Positions 44,672 to 57,033 of a stretch of 64,000 nt of DNA are shown piece by piece. Position 1 is the first letter of the stretch; each line of letters begins with the position of its first letter. Source of the stretch: Notospermus geniculatus (taxonomy: Eukaryota; Nemertea; Pilidiophora; Heteronemertea; Lineidae); assembly GCA_002633025.1 (NCBI GenBank), contig NMRB01001356.1:125599-189598 (forward strand), in the 5' to 3' direction. The notes under the pieces are model-generated. The model was given only the letters and a program-made list of their open reading frames with translations, had not been told where the DNA came from and searched no databases. Both the position numbers and the translations under genes were made by a program.

Positions 44672-46113
44672 GAGAGAGCCACGGAGTAGCGTCTATCTAT
44701 CTCAAACTAGTCGAGGATCACAATACCACGACCTCATAGACGACAGGCGCTGTTCCACGCTGGTAGCTAAATTGATTTCGAACATGGAAATGTCGGATTT
44801 TTTTTGCTTCTGGCTCTGGCCCTGGGCATGTGGCCTGCAGATCCAGGACCTGTTATTTATACACAGTATTCACACCACTATCGGAAAATCCATATTCATC
44901 TTCTCCACGCGTCAGGCCAACCATACTCATAATAATTGCATTCTGGCTCTGCTTCCCAATTCATACTGACATCAACTTAATATACACGTCGTTGTTGAAG
45001 ATCAGGAGATTTCTGAAGTAGAAGGTGGAAAATGTGTGAAGATGCTCTTGGGCGTGTGGGCGGACAGCCATGTTGAATGGCAATATCGCTTCTATTTCAT
45101 ATACTACGGACATGGTATTGATATCTTTATCGGTGGATTTAGGTGTACACCAGTCAATCATACACGATAATATCCATCGACAAATGCTGGAGCTAACCCC
45201 ACATGGACCAAACGTGTTCAACTAAAAATATTCCTAAGCATTGTTACAACAGAAGGCGCTCATACCTCGCACCAATCTGTTACGCCGTGCTCACAGGATT
45301 GCGGGTAATCAAGATGGCGTCGGGTGAATTACTTTCTTGGCTGATCATGTGATCCCTCGATCCCTGTAGTTCCTAGGATCAAAATACCTATAAACCTCGC
45401 TTATTATGAGATTTGTTACTTGCTATAAAATTATTCACAAAAAATCTGTAAATAATTTTGCATTAAACAAAGGAATGTTAGGCCAATAACTTGGACTTAT
45501 TTTTCGACCAAGATTCCTACGCTGTGATGAGGTCGCGGATGTACACCTCCGCCAAATCTGGCCGATGTGATGCGTTCCACGACTACACAGGTCTGTGCAT
45601 AATCAGTCTCGCGCAGCGCAGCCTGTGTGGACACAATGAATTCCTAAGCACTTTCTGTGGATTGGTTCTCGATCTCACCGGCGCTAGGGCTTATACTGAT
45701 ACCGTTGTTACATCTGGCAGTGTTTCCGTTTATCAAAATGGGCAATATAGGCCTAATTGCCAATTTTNTTTTCCACCCACGATGAAATCTCCAACCCAAC
45801 ATCAGTATGCAAGCTCATGTGCAAGCATCGTGTGCAATAACGAATTCGGCGCAGATGTTTTCAGTGAATAACAAAGATGAGTTTCTTGAAAACAGGATTT
45901 GAGTTAATTAATCGATAGATCGTCTGTGTAAACTTGCTAATAATATCAGCATTTTTGACTCCCTCGATTGCTATTATGGGACGCAAGAAAAATTCACTCT
46001 TAGATAAGAGAAATAATTCTTATATAAGTAGAAAACATTACAGTTTGTCACAATGAAGTGAAAAGTTCATCATTTCTGTTGCATGTTATGATTTCTGCCT
46101 CGTGGTGAGGTTC
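44672..46113. other. 1.4 kb without a supported gene
   Basis: Holds a 126-codon open frame (45491-45871, N at 45768) and a start-like AAGATGGCGTCGG at 45311-45323. Neither could be tied to a known protein or a spliced structure. Confidence 0.35.
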
Positions 46114-46538
46114 TAGACCTTTCCAACGAAGATGGCGGTATGGCGGTTCTCACCATATGACGTCAGAATTAAGCTTGAAAAACTCTGCTTCGTCAAAACT
46201 TGGGGAAAATTCTATTTTATAATTCCTCCAAGGTCAAAATGACGACGAACTTAGGTTCGTTTTCCATTTATCACCAAACTGAGTATCTAATTCGTCGAAA
46301 TGACAAATCCACGGTTCGTCATTTGGACGAACCTCGTTAGAGATTGTTTGAGATACAACAAGGGTTCGTCAAAATGACGAACAGTGGATTTGTCATTTCG
46401 ACGAATTAGATAACCTACTCAGTTTGGTGATAAATGGAAAACGAACATAAGCTCGTCATTTTGACGAAGCACGGCCACGACGACATGTTGGAGAACTACA
46501 TGTACATGTAGGCCACCGTCTTTGTTTTGAAAGGTCTA
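46114..46538. mobile_element. TAGACCTTTCC TIR element, copy 1, with nested foldback
   Basis: Ends TAGACCTTTCCAACGAAGAT and TTTGAAAGGTCTA. Just inside the left end lie AAGATGGCGG (YY1-like) and TGACGTCA (consensus CRE). Interrupted by foldback 46234-46464. Confidence 0.85.
46234..46464. repeat. Foldback nested in the TIR element (231 bp)
   Basis: TCAAAATGACGACGAACTTA, GGTTCGTTTTCCATTTATCA, TCGTCGAAATGACAAATCCA and the inverse. The whole element is rich in TTCGTC/GACGAA. Confidence 0.85.
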
Positions 46539-47373
46539 TACATGTATGGAGGATAGAAGTCATCGTGGTATTACTAGGGTGAATATGCAGTGCAAGGTAG
46601 GCCCGTGTATTATTTTAACACCGTGTAAAGATTCCCAAATATCATTTTCTGTTTGAAGACGGTCAGATGTGTTTTCCAAACAGCCCAGGCAATGAACCTT
46701 CCAACCATAAAATCTGTATTCGACCTGTCTAATAAGTAGGAATACGTACACAACCAAGCACACTTTTCTGGTTATCTAGCATGGAATTCAGCTGGTCCTA
46801 TGTACAGCAAACGCGATATGTCTGCCTGATGCTACCTGCACTGAATGCATGCAACGGTGCAAAATGTACACTGATCAGGTGTACACGTACATTTTAGCCA
46901 CGAGCGAGTGACTTCTCGCATTTTCATGCACCGTGAATGTTCATGTGTGCATGAAATGAAATAAACCTTCAAATCTAAAAAAGACATACAAGGCATGTGG
47001 TCGTTACTAACAATAACAAAGAACTTGAAACCACCATCAACACGAGGGCAGCAATATGCATCAGAATGTACCGTACGTTCCATTTACTTTGGACCTTGAC
47101 CTTTGCCTTTTCCTGCAGTGCAGGTTCAGTGTACATTAGGCACGCATGTAGGGGAATACACAAGTATCTCAATCCCTCGAGCGAGCATTCCAAAATATAT
47201 CGCTGTATTACACTTGAAGAAAGGCAAAAACGTTCTTTGTTTTTAATGGTTTCAGTTCAAAGTAAGGCTGTGAATGCAAATTATAGGTGAACAGGTTTGC
47301 TACCACTGCATTGAACTGCATTGAAAGTTCGGTAAAAACTTCCGAAACTTGATAAAGACAAATTGTAAGTTAT

Positions 47374-47620
47374 TAAAGTCTGGCAACATCTAACTTCGAC
47401 CCCGGGACCACAACCCAATGGAATGCGGAAGTCATGTAATGTGGCAGAGCTTTGCGGTTTTTAATCATGCTCGTCGATCATTTGTGGTCGTTCCCCTATT
47501 GTTCGCGCTGTCCACTGGTTATTCAATAGCCGCGTGTGATTAAAGGTCCGTGGAAAATCCAACTATCAATTTCCTAACTTCCGCATTCCATTGGGTCAAA
47601 GTCAGATGTTGCCAGACTTT
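47374..47620. repeat. TIR element, TAAAGTCTGGCAACATCT ends (247 bp)
   Basis: TAAAGTCTGGCAACATCTAA, CAATGGAATGCGGAAGT and inverse CATTCCATTGGGTC, AGATGTTGCCAGACTTT. Confidence 0.86.
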
Positions 47621-47720
47621 ACCTCTGCAAAATTCACTGAGCGTATGTAAATTACTGACCACAAATGTGTATAAAAAAGACTGACCTCAACCGATCGTCG
47701 CTGGCTGGCACTTGTACTTC

Positions 47721-47893
47721 ACAGGTGTGACAGGGATCAAAGCCCCCTGGAATCAAAGTCCGGCCTTATTTTTTCAGCGAAGGATTAGAATATATGGCTA
47801 TAGAAACTATGACCATTCGAATATAACCTTACAATAGCGGGCTATTGTTTGGCGGACTTTCATTCATAGGACGTTGATTCCTGTCACATCTGT
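47721..47893. repeat. TIR element, ACAGGTGT...ACATCTGT, copy 2
   Basis: ACAGGTGTGACAGGGATCAA, CAATAGCGGGCTATTG, GACGTTGATTCCTGTCACAT. Same body as 37274-37446. Confidence 0.88.
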
Positions 47894-48526
47894 ACTGCAC
47901 AGTCAACGAAGTGGAGGACGTGGGACTCCACTGATTCCGACAACGTTGACCTCACAAGCAAGATATGGTCTTACCGATTTAAAGAGGGCGCTCTTTGCTA
48001 AGAGATGTTCGTGTTGTGTTCAATCATGTCATCGACTACATGTATGTATCTTCCAAGCTTTCATCCAAAGCAAAATGAAAGATCAACTTTTCGTGACAAG
48101 ATTAATAAATGACACAAAGAATGCCAACATTTCCTCGTCGATTAACATTAAATCAGTTCGTGAATCTAGCCAGCTGCAAACGTCTACAGATTAGCTTATC
48201 ATTAAAATGTTATAATCAACATACGTTTCCGATCAGGTTCGCGATATTCTACGCCGAAGGCACGAAAGCAAAAAGTGGAAAATGCTGCTACTGACGTGTT
48301 ATCGCACTACAGAATGGCCTGTCGAAGATTGAGATTTAAACTTTTCGATTGATTCAATGGTTAGGCGAGCTTCAGATGCACTCCTACCCTCCGGGAATAT
48401 TGATATGAAATCGTTTGAACTTTGCTTCTGGATGTAAATAGTTTGAATTCCACGCCATGAAAATTGATCGTTAGTTTGACCAGGCTGTTTCGATACTTGA
48501 GATGACGCTCGGGGCGAACAGCCACC

Positions 48527-48913
48527 AATGAGGAACCGGCGTGCCGTTTATCCCGACAGGTCGGCGCAGCGATCGATGAGACCGAACCGACGTCATTGAC
48601 GTCGTTTTATGTGCTGACGTTGCGTCATGAAAAAATCTGCTGTACATTTTTCTACAGGAAAAAATAAGATAAAGACGTTGCCGTTGGTTATCGCCATCCT
48701 ACCTCTTTATTTTAAGAAAAAAAAGCAAAGAAATTGCAGAAATTTTCATCCGCGACAAGATGGTGTAAATTTTAATGTCATGCGACCGAAAAAATAGGGT
48801 TTATTTCACGCCAGAAGTTATTGGAAATGACTGGAAATCACGCTGAAAAAAGAAACTTCGGTCTCATCGATCGCAGCGCCACGTCGTGGCGTTAGTTCGT
48901 CCGGTTCCTCATT
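48527..48913. repeat. TIR element, AATGAGGAACCGG ends (387 bp)
   Basis: AATGAGGAACCGGCG, GATCGATGAGACCGA and inverse TCGGTCTCATCGATCGCAGC, CCGGTTCCTCATT. GACGTCATTGACGTCG inside. Confidence 0.85.
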
Positions 48914-48972
48914 AGATCTGCAGGAGATGAAGTGGTAGACCTATGATTCTTAGTCGAGTGGAAGTAAATAGC

Positions 48973-49190
48973 TCAAAGGAGCCGGTATTGCCACTTTTTC
49001 TCGACAGCCGGCGCCACCATCGCCGTGCACGCCACTCTCCAACCCCAGGGAGTAACTACGTTGTCGGCAAATGGACCCGAAGTACGTACATTTTGTAATG
49101 AATTTTGTAATGAATTTTTGTAGTTCGTATTGCTGCCGCTCGGTAGCTCCCTCTACGTCGGCAATCAAAATACCGATAAGAGATCGCATA
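48973..49190. repeat. TTAA MITE, AAAGGAGCACGG family, degraded copy
   Basis: Matches the full 59341-59551 body (TTCTCGACAGCCGGCGCCAC; GCTCCCTCTACGTCGGCA) with an internal duplication of TTTTGTAATGAA. The terminal TTAA is lost. Confidence 0.82.
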
Positions 49191-49226
49191 CCCATGATAT
49201 GTACGGGAGAAAAAACTAATAGAGGA

Positions 49227-49748
49227 TAGACCTTTCCAGCAAAGATGGCGGTCCAACAGTTCTCATCATATGACGTCAGAAGCTTGCCTTTCAATGTCCG
49301 CTGGCACACTTAAGCCTAGGTCACATATCCACTCCGGGGCCCGTACGGCGAGTAAAAACAGATATTTTGGCCAAATTCTACGGTGCCCAGTTTGATTCAG
49401 TATAATTTCGGCTTATCCATTTAGGCGATTTCGGCATAATTCATCTTAGATCCGTGTTTCAGTCTCTAAAATCCACAGCAAGCCGCTGGGTGGGGAAAAT
49501 CGTACGGGGCCCGGTGGATTTGTGACCTAGGCTTAAGCTGGTTGTTTGTTTGTAATGAATTTTATTCAAATGAAATAAGCTGGTCAAGCTAAGCTGGCAC
49601 ACTAAGCTGGTCAAGTGGATCACTGAGCACAAAAGGATAGGTATTGTCTGGGAGGATGCGTTTGGTAGTATTATCATGCTTGGACAATGAATGGCCACGA
49701 CGTCAGGTGGGCGAACCAGTAGGCCACCATCTTTGTTGGAAAGGTCTA
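49227..49748. mobile_element. TAGACCTTTCC TIR element, copy 2, with nested element
   Basis: TAGACCTTTCCAGCAAAGAT left and ATCTTTGTTGGAAAGGTCTA right. AAGATGGCGG and TGACGTCA near the left end. An unrelated TIR element (49308-49538) is inserted in its middle. Confidence 0.88.
49308..49538. repeat. Nested TIR element, CTTAAGCCTAGGTCACA ends (231 bp)
   Basis: CTTAAGCCTAGGTCACATAT, CCACTCCGGGGCCCGTACGG and inverse CCGTACGGGGCCCGGTGGAT-type right arm ending GACCTAGGCTTAAG. Confidence 0.86.
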
Positions 49749-50877
49749 TAAAAGGCATGTACCCCACCCTTCAAAAACCAAACAAAATGACAAAACGCCA
49801 GTAATCCAATGCAATGGCGCATCTTTGGTAGTAATGCTCGGTCTCACTGGAATACCTAGGCTACTGGTATACGTTAGGTCTGTCTTACTAGTATTTCGAC
49901 GTCTACTTGTGATGCTTGAGGAAGTTTTTTGGAGCTCCCACGTGAAAGGAGCTGAAGTAAATATTTCAAAAAGACGAAAAAAGCACCAATCATTTCGATT
50001 TTAAAACAAATTTGAGCCAAACTGCCTATGCGTAGTATCATCCTTTTTTCTAAGAACGTCTTCAGCTGCCATACAATCAGGTGAGACTGCAGGCCAATAA
50101 TATCCGAACCGACTTGCTTACCACTGTAAAAGCAGGAACATCAAAATATAGCAAAAAATGTTGCAAGATTCCAAAAAATTATAGATCATCTACCTAGGTA
50201 AAAGCCATGTTTACGCTAACTAGGTATCCAGGCTTTCAAAAAATGTGATGCACCCATTGGCTGACGGGAATTACTAATAGTACAACATTTTGCACTTTAC
50301 TTTTTTTCGTAATTCTTCCCTGGGTGTAGAAAGTATCAAACAGGCGGAAAAACAGCGCCGCTGTTGTGGTTGGCCATACACGAGCTTAGGTCTTTTTTTA
50401 TTTGGATTTTCCGGGAACACACACGTGAATATTCTAAATGTTAGAGTGGGAGTTACACGTATTTATGTTATAAGACAGCGTACAAACGCTGGTACAGCAA
50501 CAGCAAGCGCTTGAAGGATGTTGTCACTACATTGTGGTTCATAGAACAAAGCGGAACATTCCATCGTTTACTCCTTCACAGACGCTGGCAATTTTATCTT
50601 TGGTCACGTTCAATACGTTTACAATGAGCCTTTGAAACGCCGCTCTGAATGCAGATAAATCAGACACCACTTAGGTGTGAAGTTCAATAAGCCAGTTCTA
50701 ATGACGATAGCTAAATATCACGGGTTACACCGGAGATAGTCGTGACTTTTTTCCGTACCACGGGAAAATATAATCCAGGTGCACCTGTCTCATGGGAAGG
50801 AAGGAGGCACAATTAAAAACCATCACCAGCCTCTAGGAAGAGAACTCGTGGAAATATTTCACTCAGTAAGGCGACAC
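49749..50877. other. 1.1 kb without recognised features
   Basis: No repeat shared with the rest of the window and no exon-like frame. Confidence 0.45.
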
Positions 50878-51345
50878 TTATTTTATTTCTTGTTTTACGG
50901 ATCCGCCGCACTTTTTTTCCGATTTTGGAAAATAAAAATAATTGAAAAAATGGCGTTTTTTTGCCGCCGCCCACAAACTGATTATCCGATCAATAAAAAA
51001 TAAAAATAATGGGAAAAAACGCTTTATTTTTCTACCGCCGACATGCTGGACGAACCTTGTCTGACGAAAATAATTCACAGCGGTTGTAACAATGATTCTC
51101 GTTCCCATTCATTGAGCGAATTTTATTATATTTTTGTACATTTTTATTTTTTTCATAGCCGCCTGTTACATGCTTTGACAAATATAATAAAAATAATCAA
51201 ATAATTACAATTATTTTTATATTTATTTTCCACCCTCCTGTCAAGGTTTCCGTGAAAACCAAATGAAAAAGTTAAATTTTTTTATTTTCCTCCCTCCTGT
51301 CAGGGGTTTCCAGGGAAAAAATCCGTAAAACAACAAATAAAATAA
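50878..51345. repeat. TIR element, TTATTTTATTT.TTGTTTTACGGAT ends (468 bp)
   Basis: Left TTATTTTATTTCTTGTTTTA, CGGAT. Right ATCCGTAAAACAACAAATAA, AATAA. The interior has duplicated AATAAAAATAAT and TTTTCCTCCCTCCTGTCA words. Confidence 0.72.
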
Positions 51346-51843
51346 TTGTGGCCTAATGGTATATAACCGACAGCATCAATTTCGATTAGGATACCAGTTC
51401 ACCACAAATGGGATCCTTAATAGACGCATGAAATATTTACTCCGTATATGTTCTTCTCGCATGCTGATGTGCAATACATATCCCCTTAACTCAGGACTAC
51501 ACGTAGGAGCGGTTTTTTTTCAGTTATTGAGTTGCAGAGCAACGTACAGATTGCTCTCGCCCATCATTGTTTGGAGACAGTTATTTTGGCTCGTGGTACA
51601 TATAAATAATTCCAGGATTCAATTATAACTTTCGCGAGTACCGAAGTTGCAACTCATGTCGGTGATATGTTGATAAATTGTAGCTCATCGGCTTGCGGCC
51701 GGGCTCCACCACATGGAAAAAATAGGCTTAATAAGAGATACATGTATACTATAGACCTAATTCCAACAAAGATCCTTCTCGACCATTATGAAAAGAGGTC
51801 GTGGCATTGCACATGTATATGCCACAACCTAATGTACATCGAG

Positions 51844-51876
<33 letters not shown>

Positions 51877-52883
51877 ATGGTAGCCTACTAGTTCTCTCAC
51901 ATGACGTTGTGGCCAATATTCATTGTCCAAGCATGATATACTGGTAACACTACCAAACGCATCTTCTCAGACAATTGTTTTACCCATACATATGCACTGT
52001 ACTACAGTGTCGTATATAATACGGATGCCCACGACTGACTTTCGTACAAAAGGACAAAGTCATTCCAATAATTTTCAGAGTCAGAAGAAAAATTTAAGAG
52101 AATCCCAAAAGTAAACTGCTGAAGTGAACTTTGTACCAAATTGCCTGGAAAAAAGACCATACACTGCAATTGATTTGAACACAAGCAGTTTCTGACAGCT
52201 CGCTGTATCGAAACCACTGAGGCAATTATTTGAAACAATGATACATACACTAGTACCGAACCGTGGACACTTTTGTGACTCGACAAGGCAGGCATTCCCT
52301 TGAGAACCTAGGCCTACCATACTGGCACAACGACAAAAAAAATCCTTTTGGGCCAAAGATGGTGGACGGTTCCCCTCAGGCAATCACAGAAAGCGTTCCA
52401 TCTAATATTGATGTCTAATTAACAAGGCAAGAACAAAGGCTTAGCTATCATATTATCTTCCTCCGACAGCATAATTGCATGTGATGTGGACCCCCTTGTG
52501 GTACTGGTCAATAATATGCTTTGGTCCTTCCCCAATGACACATTAATTATATACTTTTTCCTCGGGCGTGGGCTCCCTGTATATTGCAATTACCTGCACC
52601 GTCTGGAGGCGGTAGTTTCGCCTCAATAGGTCATTATTTTGGTGATTTGGTCGTGTAACTTCCTTGGTCAGCGCTCAACAGCCGTGTGCAATACATGATT
52701 AGACCTACCGCCCACTGGCAAATGTTTTGAAAGCATGGAGAATGTGCTTGTTTCATGTGCATATCCTACACTCATTGTACAGGTGCAACGTTGTACAGAA
52801 GCACGCATTTAACATGCACTGAAGAATTTCTCTCACGGGGCGACCATCCACGTTATTGCGTAGACTCCCAACCAAATTTTGGC
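51346..52883. other. 1.5 kb with only minor repeats
   Basis: A (TTA)n microsatellite at 51854-51872 and a partial TAGACCTTTCC-family piece at 51877-51980 (CTAGTTCTCTCACATGACG). Nothing exon-like recognised. Confidence 0.45.
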
Positions 52884-53196
52884 TGCATCCATTTTGGTTC
52901 CCGAAGCCGCCGCTAGGGCTAGAAGGCTTCGGTTCTGGCTGCCATTTTTGCTGACGTCATTGTAGGAGTCCATTTTCCCGTAAAATTTCATTCTCCCCGG
53001 TCTAAAAAACCGCGATAATTTTGAGCTTTTGTTACTGATCTGCCACGTGGCTACTCGTACCCCATTCTAAAAATAACCCGTGATGCCAACGACCACGATC
53101 TATAAATAGATCCGCGACAACTTTTATGCCGCAAAGATGGCAGCCAGAACCGAAGCCTTAACCCTAGCGACGGCTTCCGGGACCAAAATGGGCTGC
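52884..53196. repeat. Inverted-repeat element, GCAGCC/GGCTTCGGTTCTGGC arms (313 bp)
   Basis: Left arm TGCATCCATTTTGGTTCCCG, AAGCCGCCGCTAGGGCT, GGCTTCGGTTCTGGCTGCCA. The right arm is its inverse through AAGATGGCAGCCAGAACCGA to CCAAAATGGGCTGCA. Arms are about 65 bp. Confidence 0.86.
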
Positions 53197-53586
53197 ATCG
53201 TCCACAACCAACTCTGCCACCAATGGCACACCTTGAGACGAAGAGAAGAGCATTAGTAGATTCGGACTGACTTGACATTTTCGAACGCGAATACATACTG
53301 ACAGTAATTGAAATTTACGGTATGACACTCTGCAATTACCCATTCCCAACCACCTGCTGCTTTTTCTGACCGATGGAATGCATCAATCAACTATTACGAA
53401 CATCGTAAGCTAATCTTCTTTCACGAGGTGATCAATCTCAAAGTCCAATCCTCGCGTGCGAAATATTAATCAGAAACATGGAAGATATGACGGTGTATGG
53501 ATAGATACGAAAGCGATTTCAGAAACTGTTTCTAACGCTCTCTGCAACTTCAGATGAGGTACATTGTATTAGGCCGCAGTTACATA

Positions 53587-53837
53587 GGGCTGATTTAATA
53601 AACGTTTGCTATTAAAGCTAACCATTGGTTCCACCAAAAATAGATAGGCATGCGAAATGTGTACATTATAACTAAATTTTCACCAAAAAGCCCGGTTTGG
53701 ATTGACAGTAAGCGCTATACAGAGCTTAGAAAAAGGGGCTTTTGGGTTAAAATTTAGTATGTTGTACATTTTTCGCACGCCTATCTATTTTTGGTGGAAC
53801 CAATGGTTAGCTTAGCAAACGTCTATTAAATCGGCCC
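53587..53837. repeat. Foldback, GGGCYGATTTAATARACG family, intact copy
   Basis: GGGCTGATTTAATAAACGTT, CTAACCATTGGTTCCACC, AAAATAGATAGGCATGCG and inverse ending GTCTATTAAATCGGCCC. It gives the uninterrupted form of 12439-12826. Confidence 0.9.
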
Positions 53838-54589
53838 GTAGGAGCTCATTTTTGACTCGTTTGTGATTTGGCACGGGATCATGGATCGCGGGTCCGTAAG
53901 CTGAAGAATGAACAGTACTGGGGAGTGAAAATTAAAGGGTGAGCACATGTGCCAGTGATGTCTATGTAACAGCAGCCTTTGACACCTGCAGAGAGAAGAA
54001 ATTTGATGTTGACCTCGGCCAACAACTTGCAGTGTTTTCCGCCCCATGAGTGAAAAGAAGGAAGGTCTACAGATGATTTTCGCTCGACCAGCTTGTAAAA
54101 TTAGGTCATCACCATGGAAATTTTCTCCAGAGTACGATGCTTTTCAATTTCATTCAATTGACTTTGCCTCTCAGAAATTGTATATTTCGTAAAAGCCAAT
54201 GACTGCTTAGCGCCATGCGGGAGAATAGAGCTGCTTTCGATACACTAAAGTATCAGCAGAAAAATACGTCCATCCAAATACTTGTATGTCGGCCAGCTGT
54301 AACCCAAGGCACTGCTCTACGTAGACTGGTACCCGGTCTTCTGGGCAGCTTGCATTCGAAGACCGGTGAAACCAAATGATCTGAGCCGGAATTCCTGCTC
54401 GTGACGTCATTCTACAGCATTCTACAGCAATGCATTCTCCCGAACTAAATATAGACCAGCGGGCGCCATGATGGTTTCATGCATTTGCTTGCGTCTGTCC
54501 TATTTTAATCAGGACAGTGTTCGGTCTATGCTCTACGTATGATATTTCTTGTGCGAGTTGGCCATCAATGGGCAATTTCTGTGATAGAC

Positions 54590-55060
54590 ACCTGGTGGCA
54601 ACACATGAAATGTATCCCTCAGTTACTTCATCGTTCACAGTTAAACCTTTATGTTTGATTCCTCTATAGCCGTGGTTACACTACATAAAAATACCCGTGT
54701 TTTTCCAGACCCGTGTCAAACCCGTGTGTACGAAAATCCCGGCGAGAGGTCACACACTACTACACTCTAGTTAAGTAGCCCGGCGACAGTTGCGCTGCAA
54801 ACATTGACTCTTCGGTCATTTCTGAATTGGCACACATTGTCGGAGGCGCGAAAACGACGTCACTTAATGGCTGCGCCATCTGTCGCCGTGCGAAGAACTA
54901 ACGAAAACACGGGGAATTCGAAAAGCACGGCGAGATTGCCGTGTCACAAAAACCCGCGTTTTTCAGACACGGGTTTCTTGAAGCCCGGCAATTCATAGGT
55001 GTGACCGCAAAAAACCAGGGGATTTTATGTAGTGTAACCACGGCTTATGGTATCATTGTA
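54590..55060. repeat. Dispersed repeat split by a MITE
   Basis: ACCTGGTGGCAACACA, CATCGTTCACAGTTAAACCT, GATTCCTCTAT continue after the MITE as TATGGTATCATTG. The unbroken form is at 32232-32320 (GATTCCTTTATGATACTACT). Confidence 0.75.
54668..55045. mobile_element. TIR element, AGCCGTGGTTACACTACATA (378 bp)
   Basis: AGCCGTGGTTACACTACATA / TATGTAGTGTAACCACGGCT with TAT directly repeated on both sides (54665-54667, 55046-55048). Confidence 0.88.
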
Positions 55061-55785
55061 GGTTCAATTACTCTGACAACTAAACTGTTTTGATTTCTAC
55101 TCGTTTCGACCACTTCTCTTTGCCCGCTGAAATGTACCCATGTCATGGCTATTGATTATAACAGTACGTCTCGGGCCATATGTGAGTACTCACGGAAATG
55201 CAACCCTTCTGCCTGGGTATCGATTTTGACACTTTAAACTGTTTGAGTCCAAAATGCATTATGAAAATTATTGGGTAATCCGAAACGACACGTTGTGCAT
55301 TGGCAAACGGATACAATTGGGCCAATCGTCGCACATGTGCACAAAATACTTTAATAATACAATACACCGCTGAGATTTAGTCCAAAATGCATTACTAGTA
55401 TATAAATTATTGGTAATTTGAAACGACACGTATGTGCTGGTAAGTTGATAACACACTTGGGCCAATTATTGCATGCATGTACAAAATACCTGAATTATAC
55501 AATACATCATTGAAATTAACAGTTGAATAAAGCAGTGCATGCTTGCACTGAAGCCAGTTTATTTCACTTGGCCTTATCGGCGAAATCTGCATTGTTCATT
55601 CTGCTGCCTATACAGGGCAAGTAATGATAACGGGTTTCAAAGGTGAAAGTCAAGCTTCCTACCGGAGTCGAAACCAAGGACACTGGCATTGGGCATCAAT
55701 CGCCAGCACTCAGGGTCAGCACGCCTTAACCACAAGGCAAAATCCCCATCTTAAAAAAAGATGGTCCAATGAAATACACCGTATG

Positions 55786-56174
55786 TTAAAGCGAATGGCT
55801 CGCGGGGTTTGTTCTGGCGCCATGACAGTTGGTCCTCGATATCAAGCACCATTTTGAGAAAAAGGCAAAAGAAGGATTTTAGTTTAATGGGAAATGCATT
55901 AGACAGCCAAACTTCGGAGGCGTATTCTGCAAAATCTGCCGCTTCAAAATCAATGGGAATAGTACAAAATGTGCATCTTAACCGACTGAATTTGAAAACG
56001 GCATTAACCCACTTTAGCAAATTTTTAATGGAACCTCGTACCCAGTGTTTACGCTCGCATATTTGCACAGGTGTTGCATATGGCTGGAGCACGGCTTTGC
56101 CTGGAGGCTAGGTTCACTCTCTATGGAAGGTACCACCAAAAATGTAAACAAACCCCGCGAGCCATTCGCTTTAA
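55786..56174. repeat. TTAA MITE, TTAAAGCGAATGG ends (389 bp)
   Basis: TTAAAGCGAATGGCTCGCGG, GGTTTGTT and inverse AACAAACCCC, CGCGAGCCATTCGCTTTAA. TTAA at both ends. The minus-strand 113-codon frame inside has no recognisable similarity. Confidence 0.88.
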
Positions 56175-56224
56175 GCGAGGCGTCTCTCAGCACCCTGCGA
56201 GTAGCCTAGTCCAAATTTTCTTCA

Positions 56225-56285
56225 CTCGCGTTTGAACAAAAATCGCGAATCCGACGCGACGGTACCTCTCGTGAACGTACGACTT
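56225..56285 (+). repeat. Short dispersed repeat, CTCTCGTGAACGTACGAC
   Basis: GAACAAAAATCGCGAATCCG, GACGGTACCTCTCGTGAACG matches 63338-63396 in the same orientation. Confidence 0.65.
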
Positions 56286-56678
56286 TAAAACAAAGTTACG
56301 GTTCATGTCCGTAATAATTATCCTTCAGCCATCTCCGGGTGACATTCACCGGCTCACTGACATTCGGCGTTCGCCAAGAGGAAGAAGCGAAGCTTCTTGG
56401 AGAATTATAGACCGGTGATTAGGGATCTGTCAAATACAGACAAATGACTGCGCCGATTACAGATGATCAGCGAAGATTCAATGGTCGGATATTAATTAAC
56501 GAAGATGACTCCAATGATATTGATAAGCCATTAGCTGCCTAATGCTTCGTATCAGGCGAGTGTGGTTCTTGGAGAACCCGGTTGAAAGTGCAAGGTGAGA
56601 CAGAAGTTGATTGGTACATGTATATTTGATTGGTTTCTTTGTGAAGACCGATTATGCCTGAAAAGAAAGTTAAAATGA

Positions 56679-57033
56679 AATGGTCCATGGACCATGTGCT
56701 CACCAGCACCTGGATGAATATACCAGAAGAACGAAAAACATGTGTCAAGTCAATATGTTCCAGGGAAACATCATACCAGGTTAGAACTTTGTGGTATTGT
56801 CCATAAGATATGAGCCAAGTACATTTTTCAAGATGGACGACTGGCGGCCATATTTGAAGTGCAACAGAAGTAAAATTTGGCAAACAAATAGAGGTTATCT
56901 GCATACATATTCGTACCAAGTTACAACATTCTAGCAGCTCTTTTTCGTGAGATATTGGCTAAAGTCCCATTTTTCAGATGGCCGACTGGCCACCATTTTT
57001 GAAGTTGAAAAGATCAAAATTCGATGTACGCAT
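56679..57033. repeat. AGCTCACC element, truncated inverted copy
   Basis: AAATGGTCCATGGACCATGT, TGCTCACC, GAAGAACGAAAAACA are the inverse of the right end of 30050-30910. The match runs to the TCAAAATTCGATGTACGCAT module. Confidence 0.78.

Noticed and set aside
45313-45351. AAGATGGCGTCGG start-like site giving a 12-codon frame
   Set aside because: It stops after 12 codons, and the motif resembles YY1 sites that also occur in the MITEs. No support for a gene start.
45491-45871. 126-codon plus-strand open frame
   Set aside because: It opens with a non-ATG codon, no splice signals or recognisable domain are visible, and it is interrupted by an N. Length alone is not evidence in 64 kb.
55751-56092. 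113-codon minus-strand frame inside the TTAA MITE
   Set aside because: No transposase motif, and the related element at 62279 shares only the tips, so the frame is not conserved.
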